Shown: positions 36,545 through 48,155 of the stretch, one piece after another
How the letters are laid out: the number at the start of each line of letters is the position of its first letter
Position numbering within the stretch: position 1 is the stretch's first letter
Notes under the pieces: generated by a model
Told to the model about the DNA's origin: nothing
The model's database searches: none
The model's input: only the letters and a program-made list of their open reading frames with translations
Made by a program: the position numbers and the translations under genes
Origin: Oecophyllibacter saccharovorans
GTDB lineage: Bacteria > Pseudomonadota > Alphaproteobacteria > Acetobacterales > Acetobacteraceae
DNA: 64,000 bases
Direction: 5' to 3'
NCBI RefSeq assembly: GCF_006542375.1
Contig: NZ_CP038143.1
Location: forward strand, 186,001 to 250,000

Positions 36545-38599
36545 ATGCCTGACAACGAAACCCCTCCTTCCGGCTCTTTCTCTGCCCGCGCTGCCAACCG
36601 CTCGGCAGAACGCCTGCGCGCCGGCACGGAGAAGATGGCCAGTAACAGGGGCAAAAAGATCCGCGGGAATTCCGCTGCCAATACGGCCCCTAAATCTCCC
36701 AAAGGGAGCCTTTTGTCGCGGCTTACCTTCGGCAGACGCGGGAACAACCCTGCCGCCTCGCCCGGCCGCTCCCCTAAACCCTCCCTCAGCTGGGAAGAGC
36801 GCAGCCATAGTCGCCTGATCACTGTCGGCATGGGTTTTCTGTTTCTGTATGGCGCCGTCAGCTTCAAGGCGCTGCTCGCGACTGTCCTGACACCCATGGC
36901 CCCTCTGCCGAACCAGATGGGACCTCAGGTGCCGGTCATTCCCACTCCTGACCCAAAGGCCCTCATGAGCGGTGGTTTCGCATTGCCGAATGTTCACCGT
37001 GCGACGATCACCGATCGCAACGGCCAGCCGCTGGCTCTCTCCCTGCCTGTCGTGCAGGTCTATGCCAATCCAATGGAGATCATCAGCGCCGAGGAAGCCG
37101 CGGCCAAGATCCACAGGGTGTTGCCTGACACCGACCTCCAGAAACTTACCCTTCGCCTGAAGCAGAAAAAACAGTTCGTTTATCTGGCACGCAACATCTC
37201 CCCCACCCAGGAACTTGCCATCAACAATCTGGGCATTCCCGGCATCTATTTTGAACAGGGAGAACGACGGCATTATCCGCTCGGCCGCACGGCTGCCCAG
37301 ATCATGGGCAGCGTGGATATTGATGATCACGGCGTGGCCGGTATCGAGAAATATTTCGACAAGCGCCTGAACAGCGATACCACGCCTCTGCGCCTGTCAC
37401 TGGATACGCGCGTTCAGGCGGCTGTGCGCGATGAGCTTCAGGCAGCCAAGGATCATTTCCGGGCCATCGGGGGAAGCGCCATCCTCATGGACGTGCGCAG
37501 CGGTGAAATCCTTGCCATGGTCAGCCTGCCGGATTTTGACGCCAACGATTTCGGCCATGCCCCTTCAGATGCCCGTTTCAACCGTGCCGTCACAGGCATG
37601 TACGAGCCCGGCTCCACCTTCAAGCTCCAGACAGCCGCCATGGCGCTGGAGTTGGGTTATGCGCATATCTGGGACCGTTTTTCGACAGTGCCGATCCATA
37701 TCGGTCGCTTCACCATTTCCGATCTCAAGACCGACCATTTCGCTCCCTGGCTCTCCCTGCCGGCCGTCATGGCTTATTCCTCCAACCCTGCTGCGGCCCA
37801 TATCGCTCTTGATGCCGGGGCCAAGCGCCAGCAGGACTGGCTGAAGGGGATGGGGTTTTTCAGCCGCGTGCCGGTGGAACTGCCTGAAGCCGGGCGGCCC
37901 ATCGTGCCTTCGCGCCAGAACTGGGGGCACACGACTGTCATGACCGTGGGCTTCGGCCATGGCGTGGCTGAATCCCCCCTTGCCATCGTGCGCGGCACGG
38001 CGGCGACAGGTAATGGCGGTGTTCTGGTCACCCCGACCCTGGTGGCGCAATCCACGCCCAGCGATGACCAGGGAGAGCCCATCCCCCAGGGCCAGCGTGT
38101 CATGTCGGAAAGAAATTCCGAACTTATCCGCAAAATCCTGCGTCTCGTGGTTACGAAAGGGATCGGCAAACGCGCAGAAAGCCAGGGCTATTTCGTCGGC
38201 GGAAAAACAGGGACTGCCGAGAAGATCGGCGCCAACGGGCGCTACCTGAAGCATGTCAACATCACGGCCTTTACAGGGCTGTTTCCCATGAACCATCCCC
38301 GTTACGCCCTGTATGTCATGCTTGATGAACCGCACGGCACGGCAGAGACCCATGGCTGGACCACTGCGGGCTGGATTGCGGCCCCGCTCTTCTCCCATAT
38401 CGTGACACGCACCGCGCCCATGCTCGGATTGTTCCCGCCAGATCCGACGCGCGCCGCACAGATTGAAGCCAGCCTGGCCATGCCGATGAACCCTTCTGTT
38501 CCGCGTGGCGCACGTCCGCTCGGGCCGGGGAATGATCCGGGCGCTTTGCCGCCGCCTCATCCCCACCACCCCCATCCTTCCCAGACGCCCGCGCTCTGA
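36545..38599 (+). CDS. ftsI: Peptidoglycan transpeptidase FtsI (PBP3)
   Basis: Division-specific class B penicillin-binding protein, 684 aa. The first 95 residues are a basic cytoplasmic tail; one membrane segment follows (about 100-120). Active-site motifs: S-T-F-K in YEPGSTFKLQTAA, SSN in MAYSSNPAAAH and KTG in VGGKTGTAEK. The C-terminal 50 residues are proline/histidine-rich and include LPPPHPHHPHP. The gap of 215 bp after ftsL is unusual in this tightly packed cluster, and no gene is visible in it. No strong ribosome binding site precedes the chosen ATG. Confidence 0.95.
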   Translation: MPDNETPPSGSFSARAANRSAERLRAGTEKMASNRGKKIRGNSAANTAPKSPKGSLLSRLTFGRRGNNPAASPGRSPKPSLSWEERSHSRLITVGMGFLFLYGAVSFKALLATVLTPMAPLPNQMGPQVPVIPTPDPKALMSGGFALPNVHRATITDRNGQPLALSLPVVQVYANPMEIISAEEAAAKIHRVLPDTDLQKLTLRLKQKKQFVYLARNISPTQELAINNLGIPGIYFEQGERRHYPLGRTAAQIMGSVDIDDHGVAGIEKYFDKRLNSDTTPLRLSLDTRVQAAVRDELQAAKDHFRAIGGSAILMDVRSGEILAMVSLPDFDANDFGHAPSDARFNRAVTGMYEPGSTFKLQTAAMALELGYAHIWDRFSTVPIHIGRFTISDLKTDHFAPWLSLPAVMAYSSNPAAAHIALDAGAKRQQDWLKGMGFFSRVPVELPEAGRPIVPSRQNWGHTTVMTVGFGHGVAESPLAIVRGTAATGNGGVLVTPTLVAQSTPSDDQGEPIPQGQRVMSERNSELIRKILRLVVTKGIGKRAESQGYFVGGKTGTAEKIGANGRYLKHVNITAFTGLFPMNHPRYALYVMLDEPHGTAETHGWTTAGWIAAPLFSHIVTRTAPMLGLFPPDPTRAAQIEASLAMPMNPSVPRGARPLGPGNDPGALPPPHPHHPHPSQTPAL

Positions 38600-38628
38600 C
38601 CTCTTCCTTCTGCCCCTGTGAACGCTCC

Positions 38629-40206
38629 ATGAAACTCTCGACCCTCCTTCAAGCCTGTGGATACGCATCTGAGGATTTCACCTCAGCCCTGACGGCCGGC
38701 CTGGCTGATATGGAAGTGCGCGCTGTTACGGCTGACAGCCGCAAGGCGGGGCCGGGGACCATGTTCGTGGGGCTGAAAGGGCTGCAGCATGATGGAAGCG
38801 CGTTCATTCCAGCTGCCGTTCTGAAGGGAGCGGCGGTCGTGGTGGAAGCAGGCGCGCCCATGCTTGGCGAGCATTGTGAGACCGACGGGCAGCAACGCCA
38901 TGGCGCCACACATCTGCGCCTGCCTGAGCCGGCGCGTTTTCTGGCACGCGCTGCAGCTCTTCTGGCCGGAAAGCAGCCCCGCCACGTCGTGGCCATTACA
39001 GGCACCAACGGCAAAAGCAGCACCGCCGATTTCCTGCGCCAGCTCTGGACGCTGCAGGGCAAGGCGGCTGCGAGCATCGGAACCCTGGGTCTGGTGACCG
39101 AGGCTGACGTTCCGCCGCTTCCCGCCCTGACCACGCCTGATGCCGTCAGCCTGGCCGATGCCCTGGCGGCGCTTGCCCGCGCCGGCGTCCAGCATGTCGC
39201 GCTGGAAGCCTCCTCTCACGGGCTCGTACAGCACCGCCTTGATGGCGTGCAGGTTACAGAGGGCGGCTTCTCCAATCTGACGCGGGATCACCTGGACTAT
39301 CACGGCACACTCGATGCCTATCGCGAGGCAAAGCTGCACCTCTTTGAAGATCTTCTTCCGCCCGGAAGCCGGGCAGTTATCAATGCCGATATGGACCCCC
39401 AGACCCTGGCTGCCCTGCGCCAGAGCGCCAAAAAGCGCCAGCTCGACCTGCGGGAAGTGGGAGAAAACGGCACCACAGTCAGGATACTCTCACGCCGTCC
39501 CCTCCCGCAGGGGCAGGAACTGCATCTCGAGCTCGAAGGAGAGAAGCTCCCCCCCATCTTTCTGCCGCTGACCGGTGCGTTCCAGGCTGACAATGCCCTT
39601 CTGGCCGCAGCCCTGTGTTGGGATACGCCCAGCCAGGCTCCGGCTGTGCTGGGCCTGCTTTCACAGCTTGTCGGCGTGCCCGGACGCTGCGAGCGCATCG
39701 CAAGCCTGCCCAACAGCGCCACAGCCTATGTGGATTACGCCCATACGCCTGATGCGCTTGAACACGTGCTGCAGAGTCTTCGCCCGCATGTGACAGGCAA
39801 GCTCATTGTCGTCTTCGGCGCAGGCGGTGACCGTGACCGCGGCAAGCGACCGCTCATGGGACAGGTGGCAGCCCATCTGGCAGACGTGGTGATCGTGACA
39901 GACGACAATCCCCGCACGGAAGACGCTGCTTCCATCCGGGCGGAAATTCTCAAGGCCTGCCCGCAAGCGCTTGAAATCGGCAACAGGCATGACGCCCTGC
40001 AAAAGGCGGTGAACGATCTGCAGGCAGGCGATGTGCTGCTGGTTGCCGGAAAAGGCCATGAAAAGGGCCAGATTATCGGCACGACTATTCACCCTTTCGA
40101 TGACCGCGCGCTCGTCCGGCAGTTCATGCAGGCCCGCAGCACCCCGGGGCCTGACACACAGCAACAGGCTCAAACCAAGCAGGACGGCAATGAGGTCCGG
40201 TCATGA
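38629..40206 (+). CDS. murE: UDP-MurNAc-tripeptide synthetase MurE
   Basis: Adds meso-diaminopimelate to UDP-MurNAc-L-Ala-D-Glu in the cytoplasm. 525 aa. P-loop TGTNGKSS at about residue 124, EASSHGL, then the ligand-binding DNPRTED, which signals meso-DAP specificity. The ATG is 29 nt after the ftsI stop; the end overlaps murF by 4 bases. Confidence 0.97.
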   Translation: MKLSTLLQACGYASEDFTSALTAGLADMEVRAVTADSRKAGPGTMFVGLKGLQHDGSAFIPAAVLKGAAVVVEAGAPMLGEHCETDGQQRHGATHLRLPEPARFLARAAALLAGKQPRHVVAITGTNGKSSTADFLRQLWTLQGKAAASIGTLGLVTEADVPPLPALTTPDAVSLADALAALARAGVQHVALEASSHGLVQHRLDGVQVTEGGFSNLTRDHLDYHGTLDAYREAKLHLFEDLLPPGSRAVINADMDPQTLAALRQSAKKRQLDLREVGENGTTVRILSRRPLPQGQELHLELEGEKLPPIFLPLTGAFQADNALLAAALCWDTPSQAPAVLGLLSQLVGVPGRCERIASLPNSATAYVDYAHTPDALEHVLQSLRPHVTGKLIVVFGAGGDRDRGKRPLMGQVAAHLADVVIVTDDNPRTEDAASIRAEILKACPQALEIGNRHDALQKAVNDLQAGDVLLVAGKGHEKGQIIGTTIHPFDDRALVRQFMQARSTPGPDTQQQAQTKQDGNEVRS

Positions 40207-41654
40207 CCTCTCATCTGCGCTCCCCCCTCTGGACTGCCGAAGAACTTCGTCGGGCCACGGACGGCCAGCTTGACACGTCAGTGACTGTCCACGGCGTCAG
40301 CATCGACACGCGCCAGATTACCCCGGGAGACCTGTTCATCGCTCTGGCTGGCCAGACTGACGGTCATCGCTTCATCCGGCAGGCCTTCCGGAAGGGCGCA
40401 GCGTGCGTCATGGCTCATCGCGCCGATATCGCTCAGCGCGCCGATGAGCCCACGCAAGCAGGCAGTCCGCTTACTGAAGATGAAAAGAAGCGTATTCTCT
40501 GGGTTGAAGATACCCAGGCAGGGCTTGAAGCCCTGGGGCGTTTTGCACGCGCGCGTTTCAGCGGACGCATGCTCGCCGTCACCGGAAGCGTGGGCAAGAC
40601 AACCACCAAGGAGATGCTGCGCAGCGCCCTGACGCCTTACGGGCACACGCATGCAGCAGTCGCTTCCTTCAACAACCATATCGGTGTTCCCCTCACGCTG
40701 GCCCGGCTGCCGCGTGAGGCTGCTTTCTGCATCTGTGAAGTAGGCATGAACCATCCGGGAGAAATCCTCCCCCTTGCCCGCCAGGTCCAGCCCAATATTG
40801 CCGTGATCAGCACCATAGGGAGCGCCCATCTGGGCCATATGGGCAGTCTGGAAGCCATCGCCCGTGAAAAGGCGGCACTTTTTTCAGCCTTGACGGACGG
40901 TGGAACAGCCCTGGCCCCTGATGACACGCCGTATCCCGACCTCCTGGCGGAGGCTGTCCCACAGAACGGTCGTTTCTGGAAAGCCGGCATCTCGCCTGAA
41001 GCGGAAATTCACCTCTCCCCTCCGGTCTGCAGCGCTGCAGGCAGCACTGCTGAAGTGACGATGCCGGACAACAGAACCGCCCTTCTCACCCTCTCGGCCC
41101 CCGGACCTCACCTGGTGCGCAATGCAGCACTGGCGCTCGGCGTGGTGGCAGCGCTGGGACTGGCCCTACCCCCAGCCCTGACCGCCCTGGCAGGTTTCCA
41201 GCCGGGCAGCGGGCGTGGCCACAGCCGTAAACTGCCTGGTGATATCCTGCTTCTGGATGAAAGCTACAACGCCTCAAGCACCAGCATGCGTGCGGCTCTT
41301 CAAACTCTGGCCCTGCTGCCGGCGCGCCGCCATCTCGTGGCCCTCGGCGATATCCGGGAACTCGGCGACTTTGCTGAAGATGAACACCGTGCGCTTGCCT
41401 CTGATGTCCGGACAGCCGGCGCGCTGGCTTTCTGCTGCGGCCCTCACATGCGCCATCTCTACGACGCCCTGCCGCCTGAGCTGCAGGGCGGTTGGGCACC
41501 CGATGCCACCCGCCTGGCCCCGCTGCTTCAAGCGGCCCTCACGCCTGGAGACACCCTCCTGGTCAAAGGCAGCTTCGGCAGCCGGATGCGCGACCTGATT
41601 GCCGCGCTTGATGACACATCCTCTTCTGATTCCAGCTCTGCAGGTCCCGTCTGA
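40203..41654 (+). CDS. murF: UDP-MurNAc-tripeptide--D-Ala-D-Ala ligase MurF
   Basis: Completes the UDP-MurNAc-pentapeptide. 483 aa. P-loop TGSVGKTTTKE at about residue 126, then NNHIGVPLTLARLP and EVGMNHPGEI, all Mur-ligase features; LLDESYNASSTSMRAAL marks the C-terminal domain. ATGA overlap with murE at the start and TGATG overlap with mraY at the end suggest translational coupling. Confidence 0.97.
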   Translation: MTSHLRSPLWTAEELRRATDGQLDTSVTVHGVSIDTRQITPGDLFIALAGQTDGHRFIRQAFRKGAACVMAHRADIAQRADEPTQAGSPLTEDEKKRILWVEDTQAGLEALGRFARARFSGRMLAVTGSVGKTTTKEMLRSALTPYGHTHAAVASFNNHIGVPLTLARLPREAAFCICEVGMNHPGEILPLARQVQPNIAVISTIGSAHLGHMGSLEAIAREKAALFSALTDGGTALAPDDTPYPDLLAEAVPQNGRFWKAGISPEAEIHLSPPVCSAAGSTAEVTMPDNRTALLTLSAPGPHLVRNAALALGVVAALGLALPPALTALAGFQPGSGRGHSRKLPGDILLLDESYNASSTSMRAALQTLALLPARRHLVALGDIRELGDFAEDEHRALASDVRTAGALAFCCGPHMRHLYDALPPELQGGWAPDATRLAPLLQAALTPGDTLLVKGSFGSRMRDLIAALDDTSSSDSSSAGPV

Positions 41655-42742
41655 TGCTTTTCGACCTCATCGCCCCACACGCCGGCCATGGCGGTTTCCT
41701 CAACCTGTTTCACTACATCACGTTTCGCGCCGGATGCGCCTGCCTGACAGCCCTCGTGCTTTCGCTGCTGCTTGGCCCTTCTGTAATCCGTGAGCTCAAG
41801 CGCATCCAGCGTGAGGGCCAACCGATCCGCACCCTTGGCCCTGAACGTCATATTCTTGAAAAGGCCGGCACCCCCACCATGGGCGGCGTGCTGATCCTGG
41901 CCTCCCTGACACTGTCCACCTTGCTGTGGGCCGATCTCAAGGACGGCTTTGTCTGGGTGGCTCTGCTGACAACATTGGCCTTCGGCGCCGTCGGTTTTGC
42001 CGATGATTACAACAAGCTCGCCCGGCGCAATACGACCGGCCTTTCAAAGAAAGCGCGCCTGGGCGCAGAATTCCTGGTTTCGCTCCTGGCCGTCCTGTGG
42101 ATGGAGCACCTGACACCGCCGGAGCTGAGCAATGCCCTGGCCTTCCCTTTCGCCAAATCCTTCGTGCTGCACCTGGGCTATGCCTTTGCACTGCTGGGCA
42201 TGATCATCATTACGGGCTTCGGCAATGCGGTCAATCTCACAGACGGGCTGGACGGCCTTGCGACAGTGCCGGTCATCATCGCCGCTTTCGTCTTCGCCCT
42301 GATCGCCTATCTCGTCGGCAATCACGTCTTTGCAGATTATCTGCAGCTGCACGCCGTTCCCGGCACCGGTGAGCTGAGCGTTTTCTGTGCGGCCCTGATC
42401 GGTGCCTGTCTCGGCTTTCTCTGGTTCAATGCCCCTCCTGCCGAAGTCTTTATGGGCGATACCGGCTCCCTCGCCCTCGGTGCCGCTCTGGGGACGGTGG
42501 CAGTGGCCGTCAAGCACGAGATGGTCCTGTGCCTGGTGGGCGGGCTTTTCGTGGCGGAAACCCTCTCGGTCATCATCCAGGTATTCTGGTTCAAGCGCAC
42601 CGGCAGGCGTATTTTCCTCATGGCCCCTCTGCATCATCATTTTGAAAAAATGGGCTGGCAGGAACCCAAGATTGTCGTACGCTTCTGGATCATTTCCTTC
42701 GTTCTCGGCCTCTGCGGCCTGGCCACCCTCAAGCTGCGCTGA
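41654..42742 (+). CDS. mraY: Phospho-MurNAc-pentapeptide transferase MraY
   Basis: Integral membrane enzyme that makes lipid I from UDP-MurNAc-pentapeptide and undecaprenyl phosphate. 362 aa, about ten membrane segments. Signature stretches: [33 protein letters not shown] with the catalytic Asp pair, [13 protein letters not shown] and [20 protein letters not shown]. The start overlaps the murF stop by one base. Confidence 0.98.
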   Translation: MLFDLIAPHAGHGGFLNLFHYITFRAGCACLTALVLSLLLGPSVIRELKRIQREGQPIRTLGPERHILEKAGTPTMGGVLILASLTLSTLLWADLKDGFVWVALLTTLAFGAVGFADDYNKLARRNTTGLSKKARLGAEFLVSLLAVLWMEHLTPPELSNALAFPFAKSFVLHLGYAFALLGMIIITGFGNAVNLTDGLDGLATVPVIIAAFVFALIAYLVGNHVFADYLQLHAVPGTGELSVFCAALIGACLGFLWFNAPPAEVFMGDTGSLALGAALGTVAVAVKHEMVLCLVGGLFVAETLSVIIQVFWFKRTGRRIFLMAPLHHHFEKMGWQEPKIVVRFWIISFVLGLCGLATLKLR

Positions 42743-42780
42743 AAAAACCACCAGACCCCGGTTTTCACGAAGGGAATCCC

Positions 42781-44262
42781 ATGCCTTCACCCTCTCTGAC
42801 CGACCGCCCTCTACCCACACGGCCATGGGGCGCCAGCCTCCTTTCCGGCAAGCGCTACGGCGTCTACGGACTGGGACGCAACGGGCGCGCTGTCGTGGAA
42901 GCCCTGCTTCAGAACGGTGCTGAAGTGCAGGCCTGGGATGACAGCACGCCAGAGCTGCCCCCAGCGCCTCGCCTGACGGTTGCGCCGCTCTCGGATCTTC
43001 GCGGCATGGAAGCGCTTATCCTATCACCGGGCATTCCCCACACCTTCCCAGCACCTCATCCGGTCGCCGCTCTGGCGCGCGCGCAGAATGTGCCTATTCT
43101 TTCTGATGCCGAACTGCTGTGGCAACGCGTGCGCCAGAGCGGTTCCAAGGCACGTTTCGTCTCCATCACCGGCACGAACGGCAAGTCCACCACCACTGCC
43201 CTGCTGACCCACATGCTGCTGGAAGCGGGTGTTCCCGCAGTGGCCGGCGGCAATATCGGCACCGCTGCGCTGGCCCTGCCCCTTCTGGGAGATGAAGGGG
43301 TCTATGTCATCGAGATGTCTTCCTACATGCTGGAGCGCCTGCAGACCTATCAGGCGGAGGCGGCAGCCTGGCTGAATTTCACCCCCGACCATCTTGAACG
43401 TCATGGCGGATTAAGCGGCTATGCAGACGCCAAGCGGCATGTATTTGACAATATGACAGCAGGCCAGCTGGCCGTTCTGGGCGAAAAAGCCCCCTGGTCC
43501 GAAGAGGTCAGGGTCTCTCTGGAGCAGAAAGGCCTGACCCCGGTAATCATTGAAAGCCCTGCTATTGCCGCCCCTGAAGACGCCCCCGCCCTGCCTGGAC
43601 GCCACAATGCCCAGAACATTGCCGTCTGCACGGCAATCGCCCGCCATCTCGGCCTGTCTGATGCGCAGATCGCCCAGGGCATCCGCAGCTTTCCGGGCCT
43701 GGAGCACCGGTTGCAGACCGTTATCCGGAGCCCCGGGCGGACAGGAATGCTGCGTTTCGTCAACGACAGCAAGGCCACCAATGCCGAGGCGGCTGCCCAT
43801 GCCCTGGCCGCCTGTGAAAACATCTACTGGATTGCCGGAGGCCAGGCCAAAGCCGGTGGCATTGAAAGCCTCACGCCTCTGCTGGGACGCGTGAGCCACG
43901 CTTTCCTGATCGGCCAGGATGCCGAAATGCTGGCCCAGACCCTGCGCCGTCACCACGTGCCCTACACAATCAGCAGTACGCTGGAACAGGCTGTCGAAGA
44001 CGCTGGCACAAGAGCGATCAAAGCCGGGAAAGGCACTGTCCTGCTGGCGCCGGCCTGCGCCAGTTTTGACCAGTTTCCCAGTTTCGAAGTGCGCGGCCGT
44101 CGCTTTGCAGAGCTGGCTGAAGCCTTCTGTGCTTCTCTCAACAGGAGAGCCGCACAGACAAAAGGCGAAAGAATGAAGGATATTTCGCCGCAAAACGATT
44201 CTCAAACCGTTTGTGGAGATGCTAAACCGGAGGGAAATCATGGCCATTCCCGCAAGAACTGA
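42781..44262 (+). CDS. murD: UDP-MurNAc-L-alanine--D-glutamate ligase MurD
   Basis: 493 aa cytoplasmic ligase. The N-terminal Rossmann-like part has [15 protein letters not shown]; the P-loop TGTNGKST is at about residue 130; [11 protein letters not shown] and FVNDSKATN follow. AAGGGA precedes the ATG. The last residues (after about 455) extend beyond the usual family end and overlap ftsW by 23 bases, so the tail is poorly conserved. Confidence 0.97.
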   Translation: MPSPSLTDRPLPTRPWGASLLSGKRYGVYGLGRNGRAVVEALLQNGAEVQAWDDSTPELPPAPRLTVAPLSDLRGMEALILSPGIPHTFPAPHPVAALARAQNVPILSDAELLWQRVRQSGSKARFVSITGTNGKSTTTALLTHMLLEAGVPAVAGGNIGTAALALPLLGDEGVYVIEMSSYMLERLQTYQAEAAAWLNFTPDHLERHGGLSGYADAKRHVFDNMTAGQLAVLGEKAPWSEEVRVSLEQKGLTPVIIESPAIAAPEDAPALPGRHNAQNIAVCTAIARHLGLSDAQIAQGIRSFPGLEHRLQTVIRSPGRTGMLRFVNDSKATNAEAAAHALAACENIYWIAGGQAKAGGIESLTPLLGRVSHAFLIGQDAEMLAQTLRRHHVPYTISSTLEQAVEDAGTRAIKAGKGTVLLAPACASFDQFPSFEVRGRRFAELAEAFCASLNRRAAQTKGERMKDISPQNDSQTVCGDAKPEGNHGHSRKN

Positions 44263-45460
44263 TTCTTCACACGCTGCCCAGTGGTGGCGCAACATCGATC
44301 ACGTCACCCTGACCTGCATCGTCATTCTGATCGGTCTGGGCTACATCCTGATGCTCGCTGCCACCCCCGCAGTGGCGCACCGGATCGGCGCCTCGCGCGA
44401 CATGTTCATTCTCAAACAGGTCGTCTTTCTGGGGCTAGCGGGTGCGGTGCTGCTGCTGACATCCACACTGAGCCTCAAGGGCGTGCGCAATCTCGCGCTG
44501 ATCGGCGGCGCGCTCGCCCTGGGTGCCACCTTCATGACTCTCGTGCACGGCATGGAGATCAAGGGTGCACGCCGCTGGATCGCGCTACCCATGATGTCCG
44601 TCCAGCCCTCCGAATTTCTCAAACCCTGCTTTGCCGTGGTCGCCGGATGGCTTCTGAGCCTGCGTGATACGGTGCGCCTGAAAAATGGCTGGCGTTTTCC
44701 GGGACGCCTGGCCGCCATTCTGCTTTTTCTTCTCATCGCCGCTCTGCTGCAGGCACAGCCCGACATCGGCATGCTCTCCGTCATCACGATGGTGTTCGTC
44801 ACGCAGCTTTTCGTCGATGGGTTGCCGATCGCCTTTTTCATGGGGCTGGTCGGGCTGATGATCGGCGCTTTCGGAATGGCCTATCTCACCTTCAGTCATG
44901 TCCGCTCACGCGTGCAGCGCTTTCTCCACCCAGATGTCGGAGACCACTACCAGATCGACACCTCCCTGCGCGCTTTCGGCAATGGCGGGCTGCTGGGGCG
45001 GGGACCGGGTGAAGGGCGGGTGAAGGACCTGCTGCCCGATGCGCATGCCGATTTCATCTTCGCGGTGGCGGGAGAGGAATACGGGCTTCTGCTCTGCCTG
45101 TTCATCATCGGCGTTTACGCTCTGATCGTCCTGCGCACCCTGCTGCGGCTGACGCGCGAAACCAATCCGTTCGTCATTCTTTCAGCCAGTGGCCTCATCA
45201 CGGGTTTCGGGCTGCAGGCCTTCATCAATATGGGTTCGACCCTTCATCTCATTCCCACCAAGGGAATGACGCTGCCCTTCATTTCCTATGGCGGCAGTTC
45301 GGCCATCTCCATCGCGCTTGAACTCGGCATGGTGCTGGCGCTGACGCGGCGTCGCGTCGAGCCCGGGCTGTTTGCGCCCCCAGCTGCCACCTCCTCGGCT
45401 TCCGCCCTGCAGCTGGGGCGCGCCCGGGCCGCTATGCTTGAAGGAGAACTGCGCCCATGA
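44240..45460 (+). CDS. ftsW: Lipid II polymerase / division protein FtsW
   Basis: SEDS-family glycosyltransferase working with FtsI. 406 aa from ATG at 44240, with GGAGGG 5 nt upstream; the frame also allows GTG at 44213. About ten membrane segments. SEDS motifs: [53 protein letters not shown] and [14 protein letters not shown]. It overlaps the murD end by 23 bases and murG by 4. Confidence 0.97.
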   Translation: MAIPARTDSSHAAQWWRNIDHVTLTCIVILIGLGYILMLAATPAVAHRIGASRDMFILKQVVFLGLAGAVLLLTSTLSLKGVRNLALIGGALALGATFMTLVHGMEIKGARRWIALPMMSVQPSEFLKPCFAVVAGWLLSLRDTVRLKNGWRFPGRLAAILLFLLIAALLQAQPDIGMLSVITMVFVTQLFVDGLPIAFFMGLVGLMIGAFGMAYLTFSHVRSRVQRFLHPDVGDHYQIDTSLRAFGNGGLLGRGPGEGRVKDLLPDAHADFIFAVAGEEYGLLLCLFIIGVYALIVLRTLLRLTRETNPFVILSASGLITGFGLQAFINMGSTLHLIPTKGMTLPFISYGGSSAISIALELGMVLALTRRRVEPGLFAPPAATSSASALQLGRARAAMLEGELRP

Positions 45461-46599
45461 GCGATCCCGTTCAGGCAGATACCCGGGGGCCCATCGTCAT
45501 CGGCGCCGGTGGAACAGGAGGGCATTTCTTCCCAGCCGAAGCGCTGGCTGCCTGCCTCATTGCACGGGGCCATAAGGTCGTTCTGTTCACCGATGGGCGC
45601 AACACGCGCCATCAGGACGGCCCCTTCCGAGGCCGGAAAGTCCACGTCCTGGCAGGCGCCGGAGTGGCGGGAAGAGGCCTGATGGGTAAGCTGAAGGGCG
45701 GTCTGACCCTGCTGAGAAGCGCGTTCAGGGCACGACGGATTCTGAAAGATCTCCACCCTTCAGCAGTTGTCGGTTTTGGAGGATATCCCTCCATTCCCCC
45801 TCTCCTGGGCGCGCGCCTGCTGCCTGCAGCCATCCGCCCACCCCTTATCATCCATGAAGGCAACGCCGTCCTGGGCCAGGCCAATGCGTTGCTGGCACGC
45901 TTTGCCACAGCCATTGCCACCTCTTATCCGGAAGTGGCGCGCCTGCCTGAAAATGCCGCAGTCACGCTCACAGGCATGCCGGTGCGCGAAGGCATCGAAG
46001 CCCTGGCGAACGAAGGCTATCCTGTCCCTTCAAGCGGAACACCGCTCCACCTTCTCATCTGGGGCGGCTCCCTGGGAGCGAGCATTTTCAGTCAGGTCAT
46101 GCCTGCAGCCCTGGGCCAGCTTCCTGAACGCCTGCGCCGCCGCCTGAGAGTGCTGCAGCAGGTGCGCAAGCCTGAACTGGAACAGGTGCGCGGCCGGTAT
46201 GAGGAGGCGGGCATTCAGGCAGACCTGCATCCCTTCATCACGGACGTGCCCCACGCCCTGGCACAGGCGCATCTGGTCATCGGTCGCGCAGGCGGCTCAT
46301 CAATTGCCGAGCTGACCATGGCAGGCCGCCCTTCCCTGCTCGTTCCCCTACCGATTGCCGCATCAGACGAACAGGGCGCCAATGCACGTGCGCTGACCGG
46401 ACGCGGTGCGGCCTGGATGCTGCGCCAGCCCGCTTTCACGCCTGAAGCCGTCAGCCAGCTCCTGAATCGCCTTCTGACCCAGCCGGAAAAACTGACCGGT
46501 GCCGCTCAGGCCGCCCACAGGCTTCAACATCCGCAAGCAGCTGAAAAGCTGGCTGATCTCGTTGAATCCCTGACCGGTCCTGCTGCGCCGCCGACCTGA
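45457..46599 (+). CDS. murG: Lipid II-forming GlcNAc transferase MurG
   Basis: Adds GlcNAc to lipid I at the inner face of the membrane. 380 aa. The N-terminal loop [17 protein letters not shown], then [11 protein letters not shown] and [18 protein letters not shown], are diagnostic; the second half has [14 protein letters not shown] and [20 protein letters not shown] for UDP-GlcNAc. ATGA overlap with ftsW. Confidence 0.97.
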   Translation: MSDPVQADTRGPIVIGAGGTGGHFFPAEALAACLIARGHKVVLFTDGRNTRHQDGPFRGRKVHVLAGAGVAGRGLMGKLKGGLTLLRSAFRARRILKDLHPSAVVGFGGYPSIPPLLGARLLPAAIRPPLIIHEGNAVLGQANALLARFATAIATSYPEVARLPENAAVTLTGMPVREGIEALANEGYPVPSSGTPLHLLIWGGSLGASIFSQVMPAALGQLPERLRRRLRVLQQVRKPELEQVRGRYEEAGIQADLHPFITDVPHALAQAHLVIGRAGGSSIAELTMAGRPSLLVPLPIAASDEQGANARALTGRGAAWMLRQPAFTPEAVSQLLNRLLTQPEKLTGAAQAAHRLQHPQAAEKLADLVESLTGPAAPPT

Positions 46600-46658
46600 C
46601 CGGCACCCCGGCGCTTTGCCCTCCCCGCTTTACCCAGTTACCGGAGATTTCCCTGTCC

Positions 46659-48155
46659 ATGCGTGCCCTTCCCCTGAATATCGGAACCATTCACTTCGTC
46701 GGCATCGGCGGAATCGGCATGTCCGGCATTGCCGAAGTACTGCACATGCTGGGCTACAAGGTGCAGGGGTCAGATATTGCAGAGAGTGCCAATGTGGAGC
46801 GGCTGCGACGGGCGGGCATTCCGGTTTATATCGGTCATGAGGCCAAACATCTCGGGGATGCGCAGGCGGTGGTGATCTCGACGGCTGTCAAGCGGGACAA
46901 CCCCGAGGTGCTGGCCGCGCGTGCGCGCATGATCCCTGTCGTCCGGCGTGCTGAAATGCTGGCGGAGCTTATGCGGCTGCGCTGGTCGGTGGCGATCGGC
47001 GGCACGCACGGCAAAACCACGACCACCAGCCTCGTCGCGTGCGTGCTCGAAACAGCCGGCCTGGACCCGACGGTCATCAACGGGGGCATCATCGAAGCTT
47101 ACGGTACCAATACCCGCATGGGAAAAGGTGACTGGATGGTGGTGGAAGCCGATGAAAGCGACGGTTCCTTCCTGCGTCTGCCGGCCGTCATTGCCGTCGT
47201 CACCAACATGGATCCTGAGCATCTCGATCACTGGGGCACCGATGAAGCCATGGAGGCCGGGTACCGCCAGTTTGTCTCCAACATTCCTTTCTATGGCTTT
47301 GCCGTGCTTTGCGTTGATCACCCGCGCGTGCAGCAGATGATCCCTCAGCTTTCCGATCACCGGCTTCTCACCTATGGTTTCAGTCCCCAGGCCGATGTCC
47401 GGGCGGACAATGTGGTGATGGATGCCCAAGGGGCGCATTTCGATGTGGTCATCACGAACCGGGTCAAGAACACTCAGCGGCGTGCCGGCCCTTTCCATCT
47501 GCCGATGTTCGGCCATCACAATCTCCTCAACGCGCTTGCCGCCGTGACAGTCGCACTGGAGATGGAGATTGCTGACGAGGTCATCGCAGCCGGGCTGAAC
47601 AGCTTCCGGGGCGTGCAACGGCGCTTCACCCGGGCGGGAGAATGGAACGGCGCCACCATCATCGATGATTACGGTCACCATCCCGTCGAGATCTCCGCCG
47701 TTCTCAAGGCCGCCCGGCAGGCCGGCGCACGACGCATCATCGCTGTCATGCAGCCCCACCGTTATTCACGTCTTCAGGGCCTGTTCGATGATTTCTGCAC
47801 CTGCATGAACGATGCCGATACAGTGATTGTCGCTGATGTCTATGCCGCCGGGGAAGCGCCCATCGAAGGCGCGAGCCGTGACGCTCTGGTCCAGGGCCTG
47901 CGCGACCGCGGTCACCGGCACGCTTTGGCGCTTTCCTCGCCCGATGCCCTGGCTGATCTGGTGGCCGAACTGGCTGAGCCCGGCGATTATGTGGTGTGTC
48001 TGGGTGCAGGCAGCATCACGCGCTGGGCCCACGCGCTGCCAGGCGAACTGGCGCGGAAATACCCTGAGAAAGCCCGGGTTGGCAGAGAGGTGGTCAAATC
48101 AGAGGTTTCTGAAAAAGAGCCTTCTTCCAAGATCGCTGCTGACGCCGCGCCATGA
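46659..48155 (+). CDS. murC: UDP-MurNAc--L-alanine ligase MurC
   Basis: First amino-acid ligase of peptidoglycan precursor synthesis. 498 aa. [17 protein letters not shown] at the start, P-loop [15 protein letters not shown] at about residue 114, [11 protein letters not shown], and [10 protein letters not shown] in the C-terminal domain. GGAGA lies 11 nt before the ATG; the last 20 residues (after [13 protein letters not shown]) are non-conserved. ATGA overlap with murB. Confidence 0.98.
   Translation: MRALPLNIGTIHFVGIGGIGMSGIAEVLHMLGYKVQGSDIAESANVERLRRAGIPVYIGHEAKHLGDAQAVVISTAVKRDNPEVLAARARMIPVVRRAEMLAELMRLRWSVAIGGTHGKTTTTSLVACVLETAGLDPTVINGGIIEAYGTNTRMGKGDWMVVEADESDGSFLRLPAVIAVVTNMDPEHLDHWGTDEAMEAGYRQFVSNIPFYGFAVLCVDHPRVQQMIPQLSDHRLLTYGFSPQADVRADNVVMDAQGAHFDVVITNRVKNTQRRAGPFHLPMFGHHNLLNALAAVTVALEMEIADEVIAAGLNSFRGVQRRFTRAGEWNGATIIDDYGHHPVEISAVLKAARQAGARRIIAVMQPHRYSRLQGLFDDFCTCMNDADTVIVADVYAAGEAPIEGASRDALVQGLRDRGHRHALALSSPDALADLVAELAEPGDYVVCLGAGSITRWAHALPGELARKYPEKARVGREVVKSEVSEKEPSSKIAADAAP

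Noticed and set aside
36458-37330. 290-codon minus-strand frame inside ftsI
   Set aside because: Antisense shadow of a confident penicillin-binding protein gene; composition follows the other strand's codons.
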